DNA of 64,000 nucleotides from Meconema thalassinum (lineage: Eukaryota; Arthropoda; Insecta; Orthoptera; Tettigoniidae), in NCBI GenBank assembly GCA_946902985.2, contig OX336388.2, positions 118,459,894-118,523,893 of the forward strand, written 5' to 3'. Below are positions 40,950-52,719 of the stretch, one piece after another; position 1 is the first letter of the stretch, and each line of letters starts with the position of its first letter. A program made the translations under genes and the position numbers. The notes beneath the pieces are model-generated. The model ran no database searches, was not told the DNA's origin, and saw only the letters and a program-made list of their open reading frames with translations.

Positions 40950-43260
40950 CGCACCGGCACAGCTACATCAATGAAAATGGCACTGACAGATACTACCGAG
41001 ATTAGAGCACAGCAGTTAACAAGAAATTATTGTGGAACACACCAAAATATACGGGGGTTCATACTTACCTTTACTTACCTCTTCAAATTAATCTCGGGTC
41101 TGGGTTGCCAACTGGATCACTTAAAGTATGCCCTCACAATAACCTCCACCATGATATTTAAAATGAACCAAAACGGAAACAAGAAACTTTGAACTGTACA
41201 ATAATTTATTTCACATAAAGGGAATGATTTTAACAAAAATTCAACAAAATACACGTGGCAATCATAAGCCATTATCAATGTAATCATGTCCTCCTGTAGG
41301 ACTTGTAGACGTTACATACAAATATTTAGCTTTCACTAGCTTATAAGAATGTAATAATCATAATACACTTGGAATGGATAAGGGAGTTGGGACGAGACAT
41401 ATAGCAATTGTTTTCCTTTTAATAAACATCACACTATTATTTATAGCCGCAAGGCTACTATGTAGTCGACCTTGGCCTCTAACAACCAGTTGTCTGGCCA
41501 GCTGCGATACACCCTGCATCATGTCGCATGCCAACCTCGTCAAATGGACTCACATGTCCAGCCAACGTTAGCATCTGATAGTTACATCAGAGCCTGTCTC
41601 CTTCTCAAAACACTTTAAATGTCCGCAACTCAACTCAAATATTATCACGCAAATCTTTTAAATGCTCCATCCAAATGTCACTGGATTACTCTAATAATCC
41701 CAAAACTTGTTTAATTATATAATCCACATGTTTAATTAGCGATGTTTAGAGTATAACAAAACGCTAAATATTAATAACAAACTCTCATTAATTGTTTATA
41801 ACAATTTAAATTGTTTATAATATTGTCAAATGACAATTGAAAATTTATACACGCCTCTATTAATCCCTTTTCGTTCCAAATTATTATTAAAGATATTTAC
41901 ATAATTATTTACAATATTAAATTATTCATATTTTAGAAATACATTAAACCACACGTTTATCCGGTTGATAATTACACAAATCGGGTTAATATAATCGACC
42001 AATGAAGGTTAGTTATATTTAAATGTTATAGATTCAGGTTTAATAAGGTTTAATAATTATTATTATTATTTGTGACGGTAACCTCCATTCAAAATCGTTA
42101 TCTCAAATTATTTAAACACTCTTGTTAATTATAACAGTAACTTCACATGATTAATTTTCAAAGGACCTGGACAATACACTCAGCGGAAAAATACTTCGCT
42201 CTTAACGCACAAAATTGCATAAAATAGGCCCAGAATTCATCATATATCTCAATATATATGGCATCAAAATCTTCCACAATACATACAAAAAAACTCCACT
42301 TACAAATTCTTCAACATCATTAATTACTGTGGGAACCTCCTTCGCTTATTCAAGGGCATTATTCATCAGCGACTTTAACACGTCCACTGAACTAACGATT
42401 ATACATCCATAGTTCCTCTTTAAAAATACTTATATTCATTAATTGTTTCAAACTGTTATTATATTTAACCTTCGTGGGTTTCATTCATGAATCGATATGA
42501 AGTAAAAATTTGCCAATCCCAAATAAATTTAATAGCAAATACGATTATACACGCCTCCCTGGTCTATCAAAATTGAGATTAATATCATCACAGTAACGCA
42601 GTATAAAAATACTATCTTCAATCAAAGTTCATCTAAACTGCATAATAGTCGAATAGAATCCAATTAGACTGTGGAATGCAAACATTACTGTTCCAATCTA
42701 TAATTGAGAAAAACTCCTATCAAATGTTCATTACTTTAGTGTATTCAATAAATTGTAATCAAAGTTCATATTTCATAAAATTGTCTATAATGCAATGGTA
42801 TTTCATAACTGACGATAAATGTCTATGTTCCAATCATGTTCATAAAACGACTAGTATTTCCAAGATCGTCGACAAAGTAATAGATTTTAACGCTCTAAAA
42901 TCTTTTAATAATTCTTCTTTCTTGAGGATGACAGAAAATTGGTCAAAGTAATTAACTGAATAGAATTACTTTAATAAAGTGACACGCTGTCTGAATTCAA
43001 ATCTGCCATATGAAATCGTTAACTTTACAGTCAAATCGTGACTCCAAAAATAAGCAAATTACTGAAAGAATATATATATCAGTCTCAACTGATCCAAAAT
43101 TATTTAACTATGCCAATGACATAACAATGTCTTAATAAATCGTCGAACAAGGCATAAATCATCAAAGTGTACTGAGTACAGAAATATCAAGCAAGAAAAT
43201 GGGGCAAAATATGTAGGACAGAAAATATGGGAAAAATGGTTGCTCAGATATCGCTAAATG
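40950..43260. other. AT-rich DNA, nothing recognised
   Basis: The segment is strongly AT-rich from about 41640, with a short attatt repeat near 42055. ORFs are short and lack domains. No terminal repeats were found by eye. Confidence 0.5.
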
Positions 43261-43262
43261 GC

Positions 43263-43679
43263 TCAAATAAAACAAGAAACGTTCACGACTACCTTATCTG
43301 TTGATTGAAGTTCCAGAGGAAAATTTCCAAAGAAGACTGCTGTTGGTTCCATTTTACCAACGTAAAGATGTGCTCCGACCTCGAACCTGGAACCAGCGCC
43401 CTCGGAGAATAGAACTGCTTCCTCCTCCGGAAATTGCACTGCTCCGTGTAGACGATAGACATCCTTCTGGCAAAACTCTTCTTTGTGAGCCGGGTCCACC
43501 CTGGCCTCTCTTGAAAGTTCCCTGAAGTTCTGGCAAAACTCTTCTTTGTGAGCCGGGTCCACCCTGGCCTCTCTTGATAGTTCCCTGAAGTTCTGGTAGA
43601 AATTCGCCATGAAGTTTATTGCAATTATTTCCGTAGAAATATTCATATTTGTGGAGTATGAAAATATTTCCACTGCCAT
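43263..43679 (-). CDS. Unrecognised ORF with a tandem 21-residue repeat
   Basis: The minus-strand frame is 138 codons; a likelier start is the ATG at 43610 (116 codons, MANFYQNFRELS). The unit NFRELSREARVDPAHKEEFC plus Q occurs twice in succession, from a 63 bp DNA duplication with a single difference seen. The rest (FSEGAGSRFEVGAHLYVG) matches nothing I know. The segment is much richer in G and C than its AT-rich surroundings. It might be a host exon, a lineage-specific gene or part of an unknown element. Confidence 0.35.
   Translation of the reverse strand: MAVEIFSYSTNMNISTEIIAINFMANFYQNFRELSREARVDPAHKEEFCQNFRELSREARVDPAHKEEFCQKDVYRLHGAVQFPEEEAVLFSEGAGSRFEVGAHLYVGKMEPTAVFFGNFPLELQSTDKVVVNVSCFI
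43464..43590 (+). repeat. Tandem duplication of 63 bp
   Basis: ggcaaaactcttctttgtg recurs at 43469 and 43532, with identical following sequence except one base (ttgaaagtt/ttgatagtt). The length is a multiple of three and keeps the surrounding frame open. Confidence 0.9.
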
Positions 43680-43689
43680 TTGATATAAT

Positions 43690-44835
43690 TCAGCGTTGGA
43701 CCACGATGCATGAGTGTAGTTGGATGTTCACTACATGCTCGCTTGTGTAGAATGGCGATTAACGAAGTTCCATGCTGCTATTTCACTTCATTGATATATG
43801 TCCCAATTGCATTAAAGTCCTTAGCCTTCCATCTCCATTTCCGTTATAATAGTTGAAAGAACTGCCATATTATATTGTTGCATTGTAGAACGTAGCGTTG
43901 TATGGCCAAATGCAATATGCAGTATCACGGTTGCAATACACGTGCCAGCCGTAGCGTAGAATGTGATATTATAAAAGTGTTTCTCTGGTGGTGAGAAAAT
44001 CACTTTTGTCTGCCGTCTTAAAATGCCAATATCATCCAAATTATAATCTTGAAAATGTTCAATTTTACTACACACTTTAATACTGTTATGTACAATAGAA
44101 TTAGCTTATAGGCAATAGCTAACTGTTGGTGTATAATCTCGTAGACTCGTTTATGTGTGCGTTTCAACTTCGCCTAGTTTCAATCACCGTAAAATGGTAC
44201 TGCTGCACTGCTCCGTGCTCGTTCGATGCGGTGGGCTTTACCACGCACGCTAAAGACGACTTGCTTCACTGTAAAACTCGAATTCTGACCATATGCGACT
44301 ATAAGACACGAAAATGAGACAAGATATGAGATATCTATGAGATATGAAAGCTTCTCACTGCTGTGCAAGGCCTTTTATCAACTTCTTAAGGGGCTTATCC
44401 ATCCCTTCCATAGCTTGTTCCTCCGTCATCGCTAGAAGTTCTAACTTTGGCTATACTTGACGGATTTTCAAATTTCAAAAACTCAAAATTAATTTCTTCA
44501 AAATTCCAAATCAATGCCATAACTGAAAATGGATTTCCACAATTCTGCATTCCAAAAGTAATTAAATACGGTAGTTTCAGTAATCTCCGTCTCCCTCCAA
44601 ACTATCATTCATTGGTTCGAGTCTCTCCTCCAATCGCGTAACTTCTTCCTTAGCACAATTCCACGTTTCCCTGCGACTGCGTCGTAAATCTCAGATCTTT
44701 CTCGAACAAAATCACGACGTCACCAAGAATCTCAGCTCAAGCAGCCTACTTGCATGAAGTCTGCGTCATCCGTGCTTACGTCATGAATATCCACGTCACA
44801 ACTATGACATCCATAACTTTCTTCACATTTGCCAA
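43690..44835. other. No recognised gene
   Basis: Mostly AT-rich DNA. Short ORFs on both strands lack recognisable motifs. Confidence 0.45.
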
Positions 44836-44839
44836 TACA

Positions 44840-45035
44840 ATCACCGTGGTCTCAATATAATTCAATTTACGGGGGCAGTACCATCCTTTCCAAGTACTGT
44901 TTGGTGATGTGTGTCTCCGGCATCCTTTGTGCATGACCAAAAACTTCAACTTTGCAATACGCAGTCTCTCTTCCATTGTCAAGGTTATCTGCATATCTTT
45001 TCAACAGCCATTCCTGATTCGGTCTTACTGTATAT
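44840..45035 (-). pseudogene. LINE C-terminal scrap
   Basis: The minus strand reads ERLRIAKLKFLVMHKG and, in the other frame, VFGHAQRMPETHITKQYLER, the FGHxxRM block of LINE C-termini with a frameshift. It abuts the TIR element at 45042. Its 5' part is not found on the far side. Confidence 0.5.
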
Positions 45036-45041
45036 GTTAAT

Positions 45042-46108
45042 GCCGTATTTGCTCGCATATAACTCTCACTTTTCTGACCGAAAATAAGTGTGAAAATCTT
45101 TAGTGCGAGATATATGCGGGGATTTGTGAGGGAAATACCTTATTCCCGAAGAGAGAGAGAGAGAGAGAGAAAAAAACTTCAAATTTGCATTATTAAAACT
45201 AAACGACTGGAATTGTCAACTGCCGTCGCTGCTGCCAATCTCCGAGCTACTCTTACGTGCATGCATTTGCGATGCCAGTCTCCAAGAAGCCCTTAGTAAC
45301 GTCTGTCAACACCATAACCCATAACCCCTACATTCAATCATGCAAGAGTTCGACTGCTGGCCTTCTTTATTTTGTCTTCTCTCGTCAGCTTATCGTGACT
45401 AACAACACCAGATCTCGATGTGTTCTAACCTCACAATTTCTTATTGAGCGTGTGGAGCGCCAAATCACGCAAGAGTTCAACAGACGGACTTCTTTACTTT
45501 GTCTTCTGTCGTCAGCTTATCGTGGCTAACAATACCAGACCTCGACGTGATCTAACCTAACAATTACTTATTATTAGCGTGTGGAGCGCCAACAAAACAG
45601 CTGACGATCGTACCCTGTATTGCTGTTTTACTGCGTCGCTACATTTGAAAACACAGTTTGCGTTTGGTTATTGGTTTCTAGCGTGTCTTCTGTTGACGCC
45701 AGTAGCGAATATTAAATTCATTCACAATGAATTCTCGACCGGCAACTCTTGTTACCATCGTCGTCTGCGTATTTGATCACTTTGAGTGTAAATCCAGCCG
45801 TATAACTTCCGCCATTTTACTTAACTAAAAGATCGATTTCCACAAGAAAACAATCACACTTAACTGAGAAACAAAAATGGAACATGAAGACAATGTTGCT
45901 AGGCCTACTTGTCGACAATGCAACAGATGGACAACAAATACCGTGAAAGAAAGAAAAGCACCTCCGCCAAAACGAACAATAACATCGCGGACAAGGCGTG
46001 TTTTAAATTACTACGATCATCTTTATGACGGCATCAGAAATTAATGCGAGATATATGCGAGGAATACTTTCTCCTGCAATTTCCAATTTAAAAATGGGGT
46101 GTGAGATA
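45042..46108. mobile_element. Second copy of the CCGTATTTGCTCG TIR element, without the LTR
   Basis: The left end, gccgtatttgctcgcatata, is the reverse of the right end of the element at 5130-7724. Its right part matches the left part of that element in reverse (ggcatcagaaattaatgcga, gcgaggaatactttct), but the outermost bases at about 46095-46108 have diverged. It carries the same 129 bp tandem pair and the uninterrupted LTR target site. A (ga)n run lies at 45150-45170. No transposase. Confidence 0.75.
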
Positions 46109-46109
46109 T

Positions 46110-46940
46110 TGCCCGGGCCACCTTAAATAAGTTACTAGAAAACCAACATTGCCGCCACATTTGGTGTTGCCAACTTACATAATTTAACACCAAAATGTCA
46201 GCACACACATCCATTTAACACGTATCGCAAATGATCCAAACGGAGTAAAGGCCCTTTTATGAAAATACAATTTACATAAAGTTGTGAAGCATCAAGTTAT
46301 GGACATCTTGGTCATCAGTCCTCAACAGTCTAACTCTTAAGCAGTATTATGGTAGTGAAGTTAACTTAAATTATCTCTTCTAGATTGATTTTTAAAGCAT
46401 CATATCAAATGCATAAGAACAGAAACATTAATACTTACTCAAGGTTTTTTCCAGTTTTTCCGGGGAGCTAAAGATGAGCATGTTAATTTCTTCTTATAGG
46501 CTACATTTTTATCATTAGTCCAAAAATGCAGACCATTCTGTTCTAAGATGAGTGTTCAGAGAAGGATTTAGGAGTGGGAGAGAAATAGAATAGTAGGGTA
46601 CATATTAGCTTATTGTTTCTTTATTTTTGATAAGTACCGTACTCATTTCTTGCATGTATAGGCCTATGTAGGTATATGGTCAAATCTGTCTACTTTTCCG
46701 TGGTTATGGTTTGTCCATTGGTCTCTCGACATTTAAGAAATATGTTTCGCAATTCTGAACGATTATAAACCGCGTGACTTGTTTCGATTTGTGAAAATCT
46801 TAACCATTTTCTTTGTTGAGTTAACCAGCGTTAATAAGGGGATAATCATCTGTGTCAAATTCTATAGCATTATATTTAAAACTCTGGGAGTTAAGATACT
46901 TTTTTTTACTGGAGTGCAATTTTGCATACGTCCCCCTTAA
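46110..46940. other. No recognised gene or repeat
   Basis: AT-rich DNA with no structured repeats and no ORF of note. Confidence 0.5.
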
Positions 46941-46942
46941 TT

Positions 46943-47029
46943 TGCATTTTGTGACTATTTTGAATCTAAATTACATTTTGTAAGTATTTTCTATCTAAAT
47001 TGCATTTTGTAAATATTGTCAATTCAAAT
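46943..47029 (+). repeat. Three tandem 29 bp units
   Basis: Units beginning t(g/a)cattttgt start at 46943, 46972 and 47001 and end with atctaaat or similar. They lie just before the 5' repeats of LINE B. Confidence 0.8.
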
Positions 47030-47189
47030 AACAGTACAGTAAGTATGTAGTTAGTTTTAGTTGTAAGTAGGTAGTTAGTTTGTCTATTAGATATATGTCA
47101 TTGTTCTATTAGACTGTGGTGTGTGAGTGTGTCTGGTAGCAGTTGCATTGTTTATTAGTTATAGTTCATTGTTTCAGTAGACTGTGATG

Positions 47190-50100
47190 TGTGAGGGTGC
47201 ATGTGAGTGTGCCTGGTGACAGACTGTTTTAGTGGTAGTATTTGTTGTTGGTGGAAATTTAGTTTTTTTTTGTTAGTAGAATATTGGTATTTAATTGTTA
47301 GTACGGTAGAAGGTTAGTATTTTTGTTAGTAGAATTGCTCTTTACTTATTCTGAAAGGGAGTAGCAGCCTTTCAGAATAAATCAATTCTTTACTAGTCTT
47401 ATAGACGGTTAAGATATTGATAATATAAGCCAAATAATGGCTACACTGCGTCCTGCTGCACGGCTGAAAGCAACGGGAAACTACAGCCGTATGCTATTCC
47501 CGAGGATATGCACCTCTCTATGCATAATTACATGTGATGATGGCCTCCTCCCTTGTAAAATTTCAATCCGGAGGTAAACTAGTCCCCCGTTCGGATCTCC
47601 GGGCGGGGACTACTCGAGAGGGGGTTAACATCACAGAAGTGACAAAGAGGAAATCTGACATTCTACGGATCGGAGCGTGGAATGTTAGAAGTCTGCTAGG
47701 AAGTGGAAGGTTAGAAAACTTAGAAACTGAAATGGATAGGTTGAGGTTGGATTTGGTTGGGATTAGTGAAATGCGCTGGCAGGAAGAACAGGACTTTTGG
47801 TCAGGAGACTATAGGGTCATTAGCACTAAATCAAACAATGGCCAAGCAGGGGTTGGCCTCATATTGAGTAGGAAACTTGGACAGCGGGTGGAATATTATG
47901 AGCAATATATTGAACGGATTATTGTAGCTAAAATCAATACTAAACCTACCTGCACCACAGTGGTACAAGTCTATATGCCTACCAGTCAAGCTGATGATGA
48001 GGATGTTGAAAAGGTCTACAAAGAAATAGATGAAATTCTGAGGTATATCAAGGGTGATGAAAAAGTTATAGTAATGGGAGATTGGAATGCTGTGGTAGGA
48101 AAAGGGAGAGAAGGGAAGATAGTAGGAGATTTCGGATTAGGTGAAAGGAATGATCGAGGAAGCAGGCTGGTAGAATTCTGCACCGAGCATGAATTGGTCA
48201 TAGCTAACACCTTATTCAATAACCACAATAGAAGAATATACACATGGATGAGACCAGGAGATACAGGGCGTTACCAAATCGACTTCATTATGGTCAAGCA
48301 GAGGTTTCGAAACCAGATTTTGGATTGTAAAACATATCCTGGTGCTGACATAAACTCTGACCACAATCTGGTTGTAATGAATTGCAGATTAAAGTTGAAG
48401 AAACTGAAGAAAAGTCAAAAGCCAAAAAGGTGGGCAATAGTCAGACTGAAAGAGAAGGATGTAAACGAAAGATTCAAGAAAAGTATAAAGGAAGGACTAA
48501 TGAAAAACCCTAAACAAACTTCAATTGCAGACGAATGGGCACTTTTGAAGAATGAAATACCAAAATCCGCAGAAGAAAACATTGGTAGGAAAGAAAGAAT
48601 AGGGAGAAAACCGTGGATCACTCGGGATATACTAGAATTAATGGATGAAAGGCGGAAACACAGGAATATAAGGGATAGAAATGGAAAAGCAGAATACTGA
48701 CGTCTGAGAAATGAGGTGAACAAGAAGTGCAAGGAAGCGAAAGAAGAAAGGTTGAAAGAGAAATGTGCAGGTATAGAAAATTGTCTGAAATTAGGAAAAG
48801 TAGACACAGCTTATCGAAGGATTAAGAATACTTTTGGGGAAAAGAAGACTAAGTGCTGTAATATTAAGGACACAAATGGAAAGCCTCTAACAGATAGGGA
48901 AGAAAATGTTGAGAGATGGACAGATTACATCGAGAGTTTGTATAAGGGAAAGGAGATTGAGAATCATGTAATGGAAAGGGAGGTGGAAATTGATGAGGAT
49001 GCGAAAGGAGATTTAATATTGAGATCAGAATATGATAGAGCTTTGGAAGACTTAAGCAGGAACAAAGCACCAGGCATAGATGATATACCGATTGAGTTGC
49101 TACGCTGCATAGGAGATGAAGGTCTGATCAGGTTATTTCACTTGGTGTGTAGGATTTATGAGACAGGTGAGGTACCCCCTGATTTCAAGAAGAATGTAAT
49201 CATCCCTATACCAAAGAAAGTGGGAACTGACAGATGTGAAGATTACCGTACAATCAGCTTGATTACTCATGCTTCAAAGATCCTGTCTAGAATAATTTAC
49301 AGGAGGATTGAAAGCCAGATAGAAACGGAGTTGGGTGAAGACCAGTTCGGTTTCAGGAGAAATGTAGGAACAAGGGAAGCTGTACTAAGTCTTAGGCTGA
49401 TTTTGGAAGGTAGAATAAGGAAAGATAAGAGAATGTTCATGGCTTTTGTAGACTTAGAAAAGGCTTTTGATAATGTTGATTGGACTAAATTGTTTGACAT
49501 TTTGAAATCGATTGGAATAAAGTACAGGGATAGGAGGGTGATATACAATCTGTACAGAAACCAGACAGCAGTCATTCGAGTTGAAGGACATGAGTGAGAA
49601 GCTGGTATTCAGAAAGGTGTAAGGCAAGGCTGCAACTTAACACCCATACTTTTCAATCTTTACATTGAACAAGCAATGAAGGAAATTAGATAAAAATTTA
49701 AAGTGGGAGTGAAGATTCAAGGAGAAATAATTTCAACTCTGAGATTTGCTGATGACAACGTCATCTTGGCCGACAAGCCTGAGGATTTGAATGAGTTTTT
49801 GAATGGTATGGACTCCGTCTTACGGAAAGAATTCATGATGAAAATTAATAAATGTAAAACAAAAATACTGGAATGCAGCCGAAATAAATCAGAAACCTCT
49901 ATGGAGATCAAATTGGCAGGTGAAAAGCTGAAGGAAGTAGGAGACTTCTGTTACTTAGGAAGCAGAATAACCAGTGATGGACGAAGCAAAGAGCATATAA
50001 AAAGTAGGTTGGCTCAGGCAAAGAAAGCATTTCTACAAAAAAGGAATCTGCTGACATCGAATATAGATTTAGGTATTAGGAAGTCATTTTTGAAATCCTT

Positions 50101-50530
50101 TGTCTGGAGCGTGGCGCTCTATGGAAGTGAAACTTGGACTATTGGCGCAGCAGAAAAGAGGAGAATTGAAGCATTTTAAATGTGGTGTTACAGGAGAATG
50201 TTGAAGATCAGATGGGTAGATAGGGTTACAAACAAAGAGGTATTAAGACGAGTGGGAGAGGAGAGAAGTTTCTGGCGACTGTTAATGAAGAGAAGAGATA
50301 GGTTGGTAGGACACATTCTAAGACACCCAGGAATAGCAAGCTTAGTTATGGAAGGAAGGGTCGAGGACAAAAACTGTAGGGGTAGACCAAGGTTAGAATA
50401 TGTTAAACAGATTGCCTCGGATGTAGGGTGTCGGAGCTATGTAGAGATGAAACGATTAGCTCAGGACAGGGAGGCATGGAGGGCTGCATCAAACCAGTCA
50501 AAAGACTGAAGACTCAAACAACAACATTTA
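47190..50530 (+). mobile_element. LINE B copy 1, nearly complete RTE-like element
   Basis: It spans 5' UTR (from at least 47190, the limit of similarity to copy 2), one long ORF2-type frame and a short 3' end caaaagactgaagactcaaa followed by caacaac. Two partial repeats (agactgtg(g/a)tgtgtgag near 47110 and 47175) precede it. A palindrome ttattctgaaagg...cctttcagaataa lies at 47348-47382 and is conserved in copy 2. Coding frame and short 3' UTR suit RTE, which is inference. Confidence 0.88.
47534..50509 (+). pseudogene. LINE B endonuclease-reverse transcriptase, one frame with four stops
   Basis: The whole 992-codon span stays in one frame. The APE-type endonuclease shows GAWNVRSLLGSG (N50), GISEMRW (E79), GDWNAVVG (about 182) and SDHNLVV (about 275); RT motifs include NKAPGIDDIPIELL, FVDLEKAFDNVDW and the catalytic FADD (about 738); the end has RRMLKIRWVDRV and GRPRLEYVK. 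Four in-frame stops interrupt it: 48698-48700, 49595-49597, about 49691-49693 and 50177-50179. The first two stand where copy 2 has CGN arginine codons, fitting C-to-T decay at CpG. No frameshift was seen, so the copy is rather recent. Both activities would act in target-primed integration. Confidence 0.92.
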
Positions 50531-50712
50531 AATTGCAAAACATGAAGTTAGAATATTTATTAATTATGAATCAACTGTCACTCTTTTTTATTTCAATTTC
50601 TTTTCGATAATATATGATTTTCATGCCTCATTTCATCTACCTGGGGGACATTATGAATTGCAATAATTAACCTTGGTTAGTTCTGCACAGACTGCACCGA
50701 TTTTTAAAATTT

Positions 50713-51126
50713 ATCGTATGGTTTTTAGTGCTGGGAGTGTCCGAGGACATGTTTGGCTCGACTGAGTCTGTAGCTGCTTCCAGCGGACACCCTTAGGGTG
50801 AGCTACAAGTTCCGTTCTATTTCAAGTAGTTCCAACTTTCGCTACCAGATGTCAATGATACCTAGTGGTGAACGTTGAAACTTTGATAGAGCGTTCCGAC
50901 GAAATTAAACTAACAATTTTGCTTCACACAAGTTTAGTCTGTGGAAGGATCTTTTAATTGCCATAAATCTATGACATGGGACCGCCGGCTTTATTTTCCC
51001 TCCGAAGGAAGGCATACTGAAGGATTTTTAACGCTTTTAAAAAATCCGACGACTTCGGCCGGGTTTGAACCCACTATCTTGGGCACTGCAGTTCAGTATG
51101 CTACCCACTACGCCACCGAAGCCGCT
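50713..51126 (-). mobile_element. SINE B, full copy
   Basis: It has the same order as at 14688-15105: tail atcgtatggtttttagtgc at the left, body with ccgccggcttta, and tRNA-like head with B box (complement of gggtttgaaccc, about 51061-51072) and A box (complement of atgctacccactacgcca) at the right. Confidence 0.85.
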
Positions 51127-51490
51127 AGCACCGGATATATGTGCTACATCACGTAGGCTAAATATGTGTTTTTATTTATTGCTCGTTTCACAAATTTTTG
51201 ACAGCGTATCTAGTACGTTAAACTGACGCAAGAGCGCGCACAACGAGGCGCACACATTGTCGTCACTAGTTGCCAATATGCCCGATACAAAGTATACCAC
51301 GCAATTATTGGCTTAGGCAAAACCCATTGGTCTGGATTGAACAATTTTTTATAACATAACGACATTCGGCGCTATTTTGTTTAAGAGTACCGTACCGTAG
51401 GCTACATACAGTAGTACCGTCAGCGCGGGGTTGGCAATACAACAATTGACGGTAACCCACGCGCAAAATGGCGTACACAGCTGGAATCAG
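51127..51490. repeat. Unclassified repeat, related to 11132-11535
   Basis: It shares ggatatatg, gtgtttttatttattgctcg, cgcacacattg and, at 51412-51440, gtaccgtcagcgcggggttg with the segment at 11190-11490. At this locus no foldback second arm follows. It begins directly after the SINE head. Confidence 0.55.
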
Positions 51491-51497
51491 AGGTTGA

Positions 51498-52360
51498 TTG
51501 GTTGGTTCCTTATTAGGTTACGGGCTGCGACAACGCGGTCATGTAGCCCCGTGTACTTTGAGTGTGTTTAGAATTTGTCTGATAACCGGTGTTAATTGCG
51601 ATGGCTGTATTAGTGTGTGTTATCTGTGATTCAGGTAGAAGGACTGCAGACGATTAATTTTTTCAAGTAGTTCCTACTCTTGCCACCAAATGCTACCGTC
51701 CACGACACCTAGCTGTGGACGTGGCTACTAAATGCCATCGCAGTCAGCACCTGACGGCGAACGTTGGAACTAATATAGCGTTATCAAACTAACCTACAAA
51801 TTTTAGCTTCCACAAGTGTAGTTAGTGGAAGGTTTTTTTTTCATGCCATAAATCTATGACAAGGGACCACCGGCTTTACTTCCCCTCCGAAGGAAGGATT
51901 ATTGAGGGATTTTTAACGCTCTTAAGAAATCAGAGGCACCGACCGACTTATATAAAAAAAATTGGGGAAACAATCAACTTCCTAACGAAACTTGGATATC
52001 CAAGCATCTTAATGATGAATTACAAAGTTAAACATTTTATATGAATAATAATAATAATAATAATAATAATCAAAATTAAATTTATGTTAATGATTTAGGC
52101 TTAAATTATAATAAACTTAAAAAAGTTTGAATTTTTAGAAAAGTGAAATCAGATTTGTATTTGCCTAACAAATCCATTGCATCACGCACCCATACGTAGA
52201 GTAATAAGGAAGGAAGGAAGGAAGCTTGTAGTTTGGTTGGTTCCTCAGTTTAGGGGCTGCGACAACGCGGTCATGTAGCCCCATGTACTTTGGGTGTGTG
52301 TAGAATCTGTCTGATAACCGGTGTTAATTGTGATGGCTGTATTAGTGTGTGTTATCTGTT
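51498..52360 (+). repeat. Direct repeat pair of ~130 bp
   Basis: ggttggttcct...gggctgcgacaacgcggtca is followed by tgtctgataaccggtgttaa and attagtgtgtgttatctgt at 51498-51635 and again at 52237-52355. About 600 bp separate them. After the first copy stands SINE B sequence, after the second the head of SINE A. Origin unknown. Confidence 0.75.
51650..51960 (-). mobile_element. SINE B, partial copy
   Basis: It has the body (caagtagttcctactc, ccataaatctatgacaaggg, cctccgaaggaagg) but neither the shared tail at the left nor the tRNA-like head at the right. An (aat)n run follows at 52044-52070. Confidence 0.75.
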
Positions 52361-52365
52361 TCTTA

Positions 52366-52695
52366 ACCGGGTGAGTTAGCCGTGGTCGTTACGGCATGAC
52401 TGCTGGCAGTCGCTCACATCCGGGAGACGAGGAGGTTCGAATCCCTCCGCCGGCAACCTTGAAGATGGTCTTCTGTGGTTTCTCATCTTCCTTCCAGGCA
52501 AATGCCGGGGTTGGTCCCTAACTATAGGCCACAGCCGCTACCTTCCAACTCCTCGACCTTCCATTCCAACTTTCCTCCCCAACAGTACTTGTAGCTCATC
52601 CATTGGGTGTCCGTCTCGAAGCAGCTACAAGACTGGCGAGCCGAACATGTCCTCGGACACTCCCGGCACTAAAAGCCATACGCTAAAAAAAATAT
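52366..52695 (+). mobile_element. tRNA-derived SINE, family A
   Basis: The head has an A box TGAGTTAGCCGTGGTCG (about 52372) and B box GGTTCGAATCC (52434-52444). The middle part gaagatggtcttctgtggtt, then ccaggcaaatgccggggttg, resembles the conserved central domain of SINEs known from termites, stick insects and related orders (recalled, not searched). The 3' part ggtgtccg...gccgaacatgtcctcggaca, then ctcccggcactaaaagcc, equals the tail of SINE B. It ends catacgctaaaaaaaat. Confidence 0.88.
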
Positions 52696-52719
52696 GGTTC
52701 TTAATTCGAGTAAGCACCG

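Noticed and set aside
52366..52460. True tRNA gene on the plus strand
   Set aside because: Followed directly by the SINE central domain and tail; head only.
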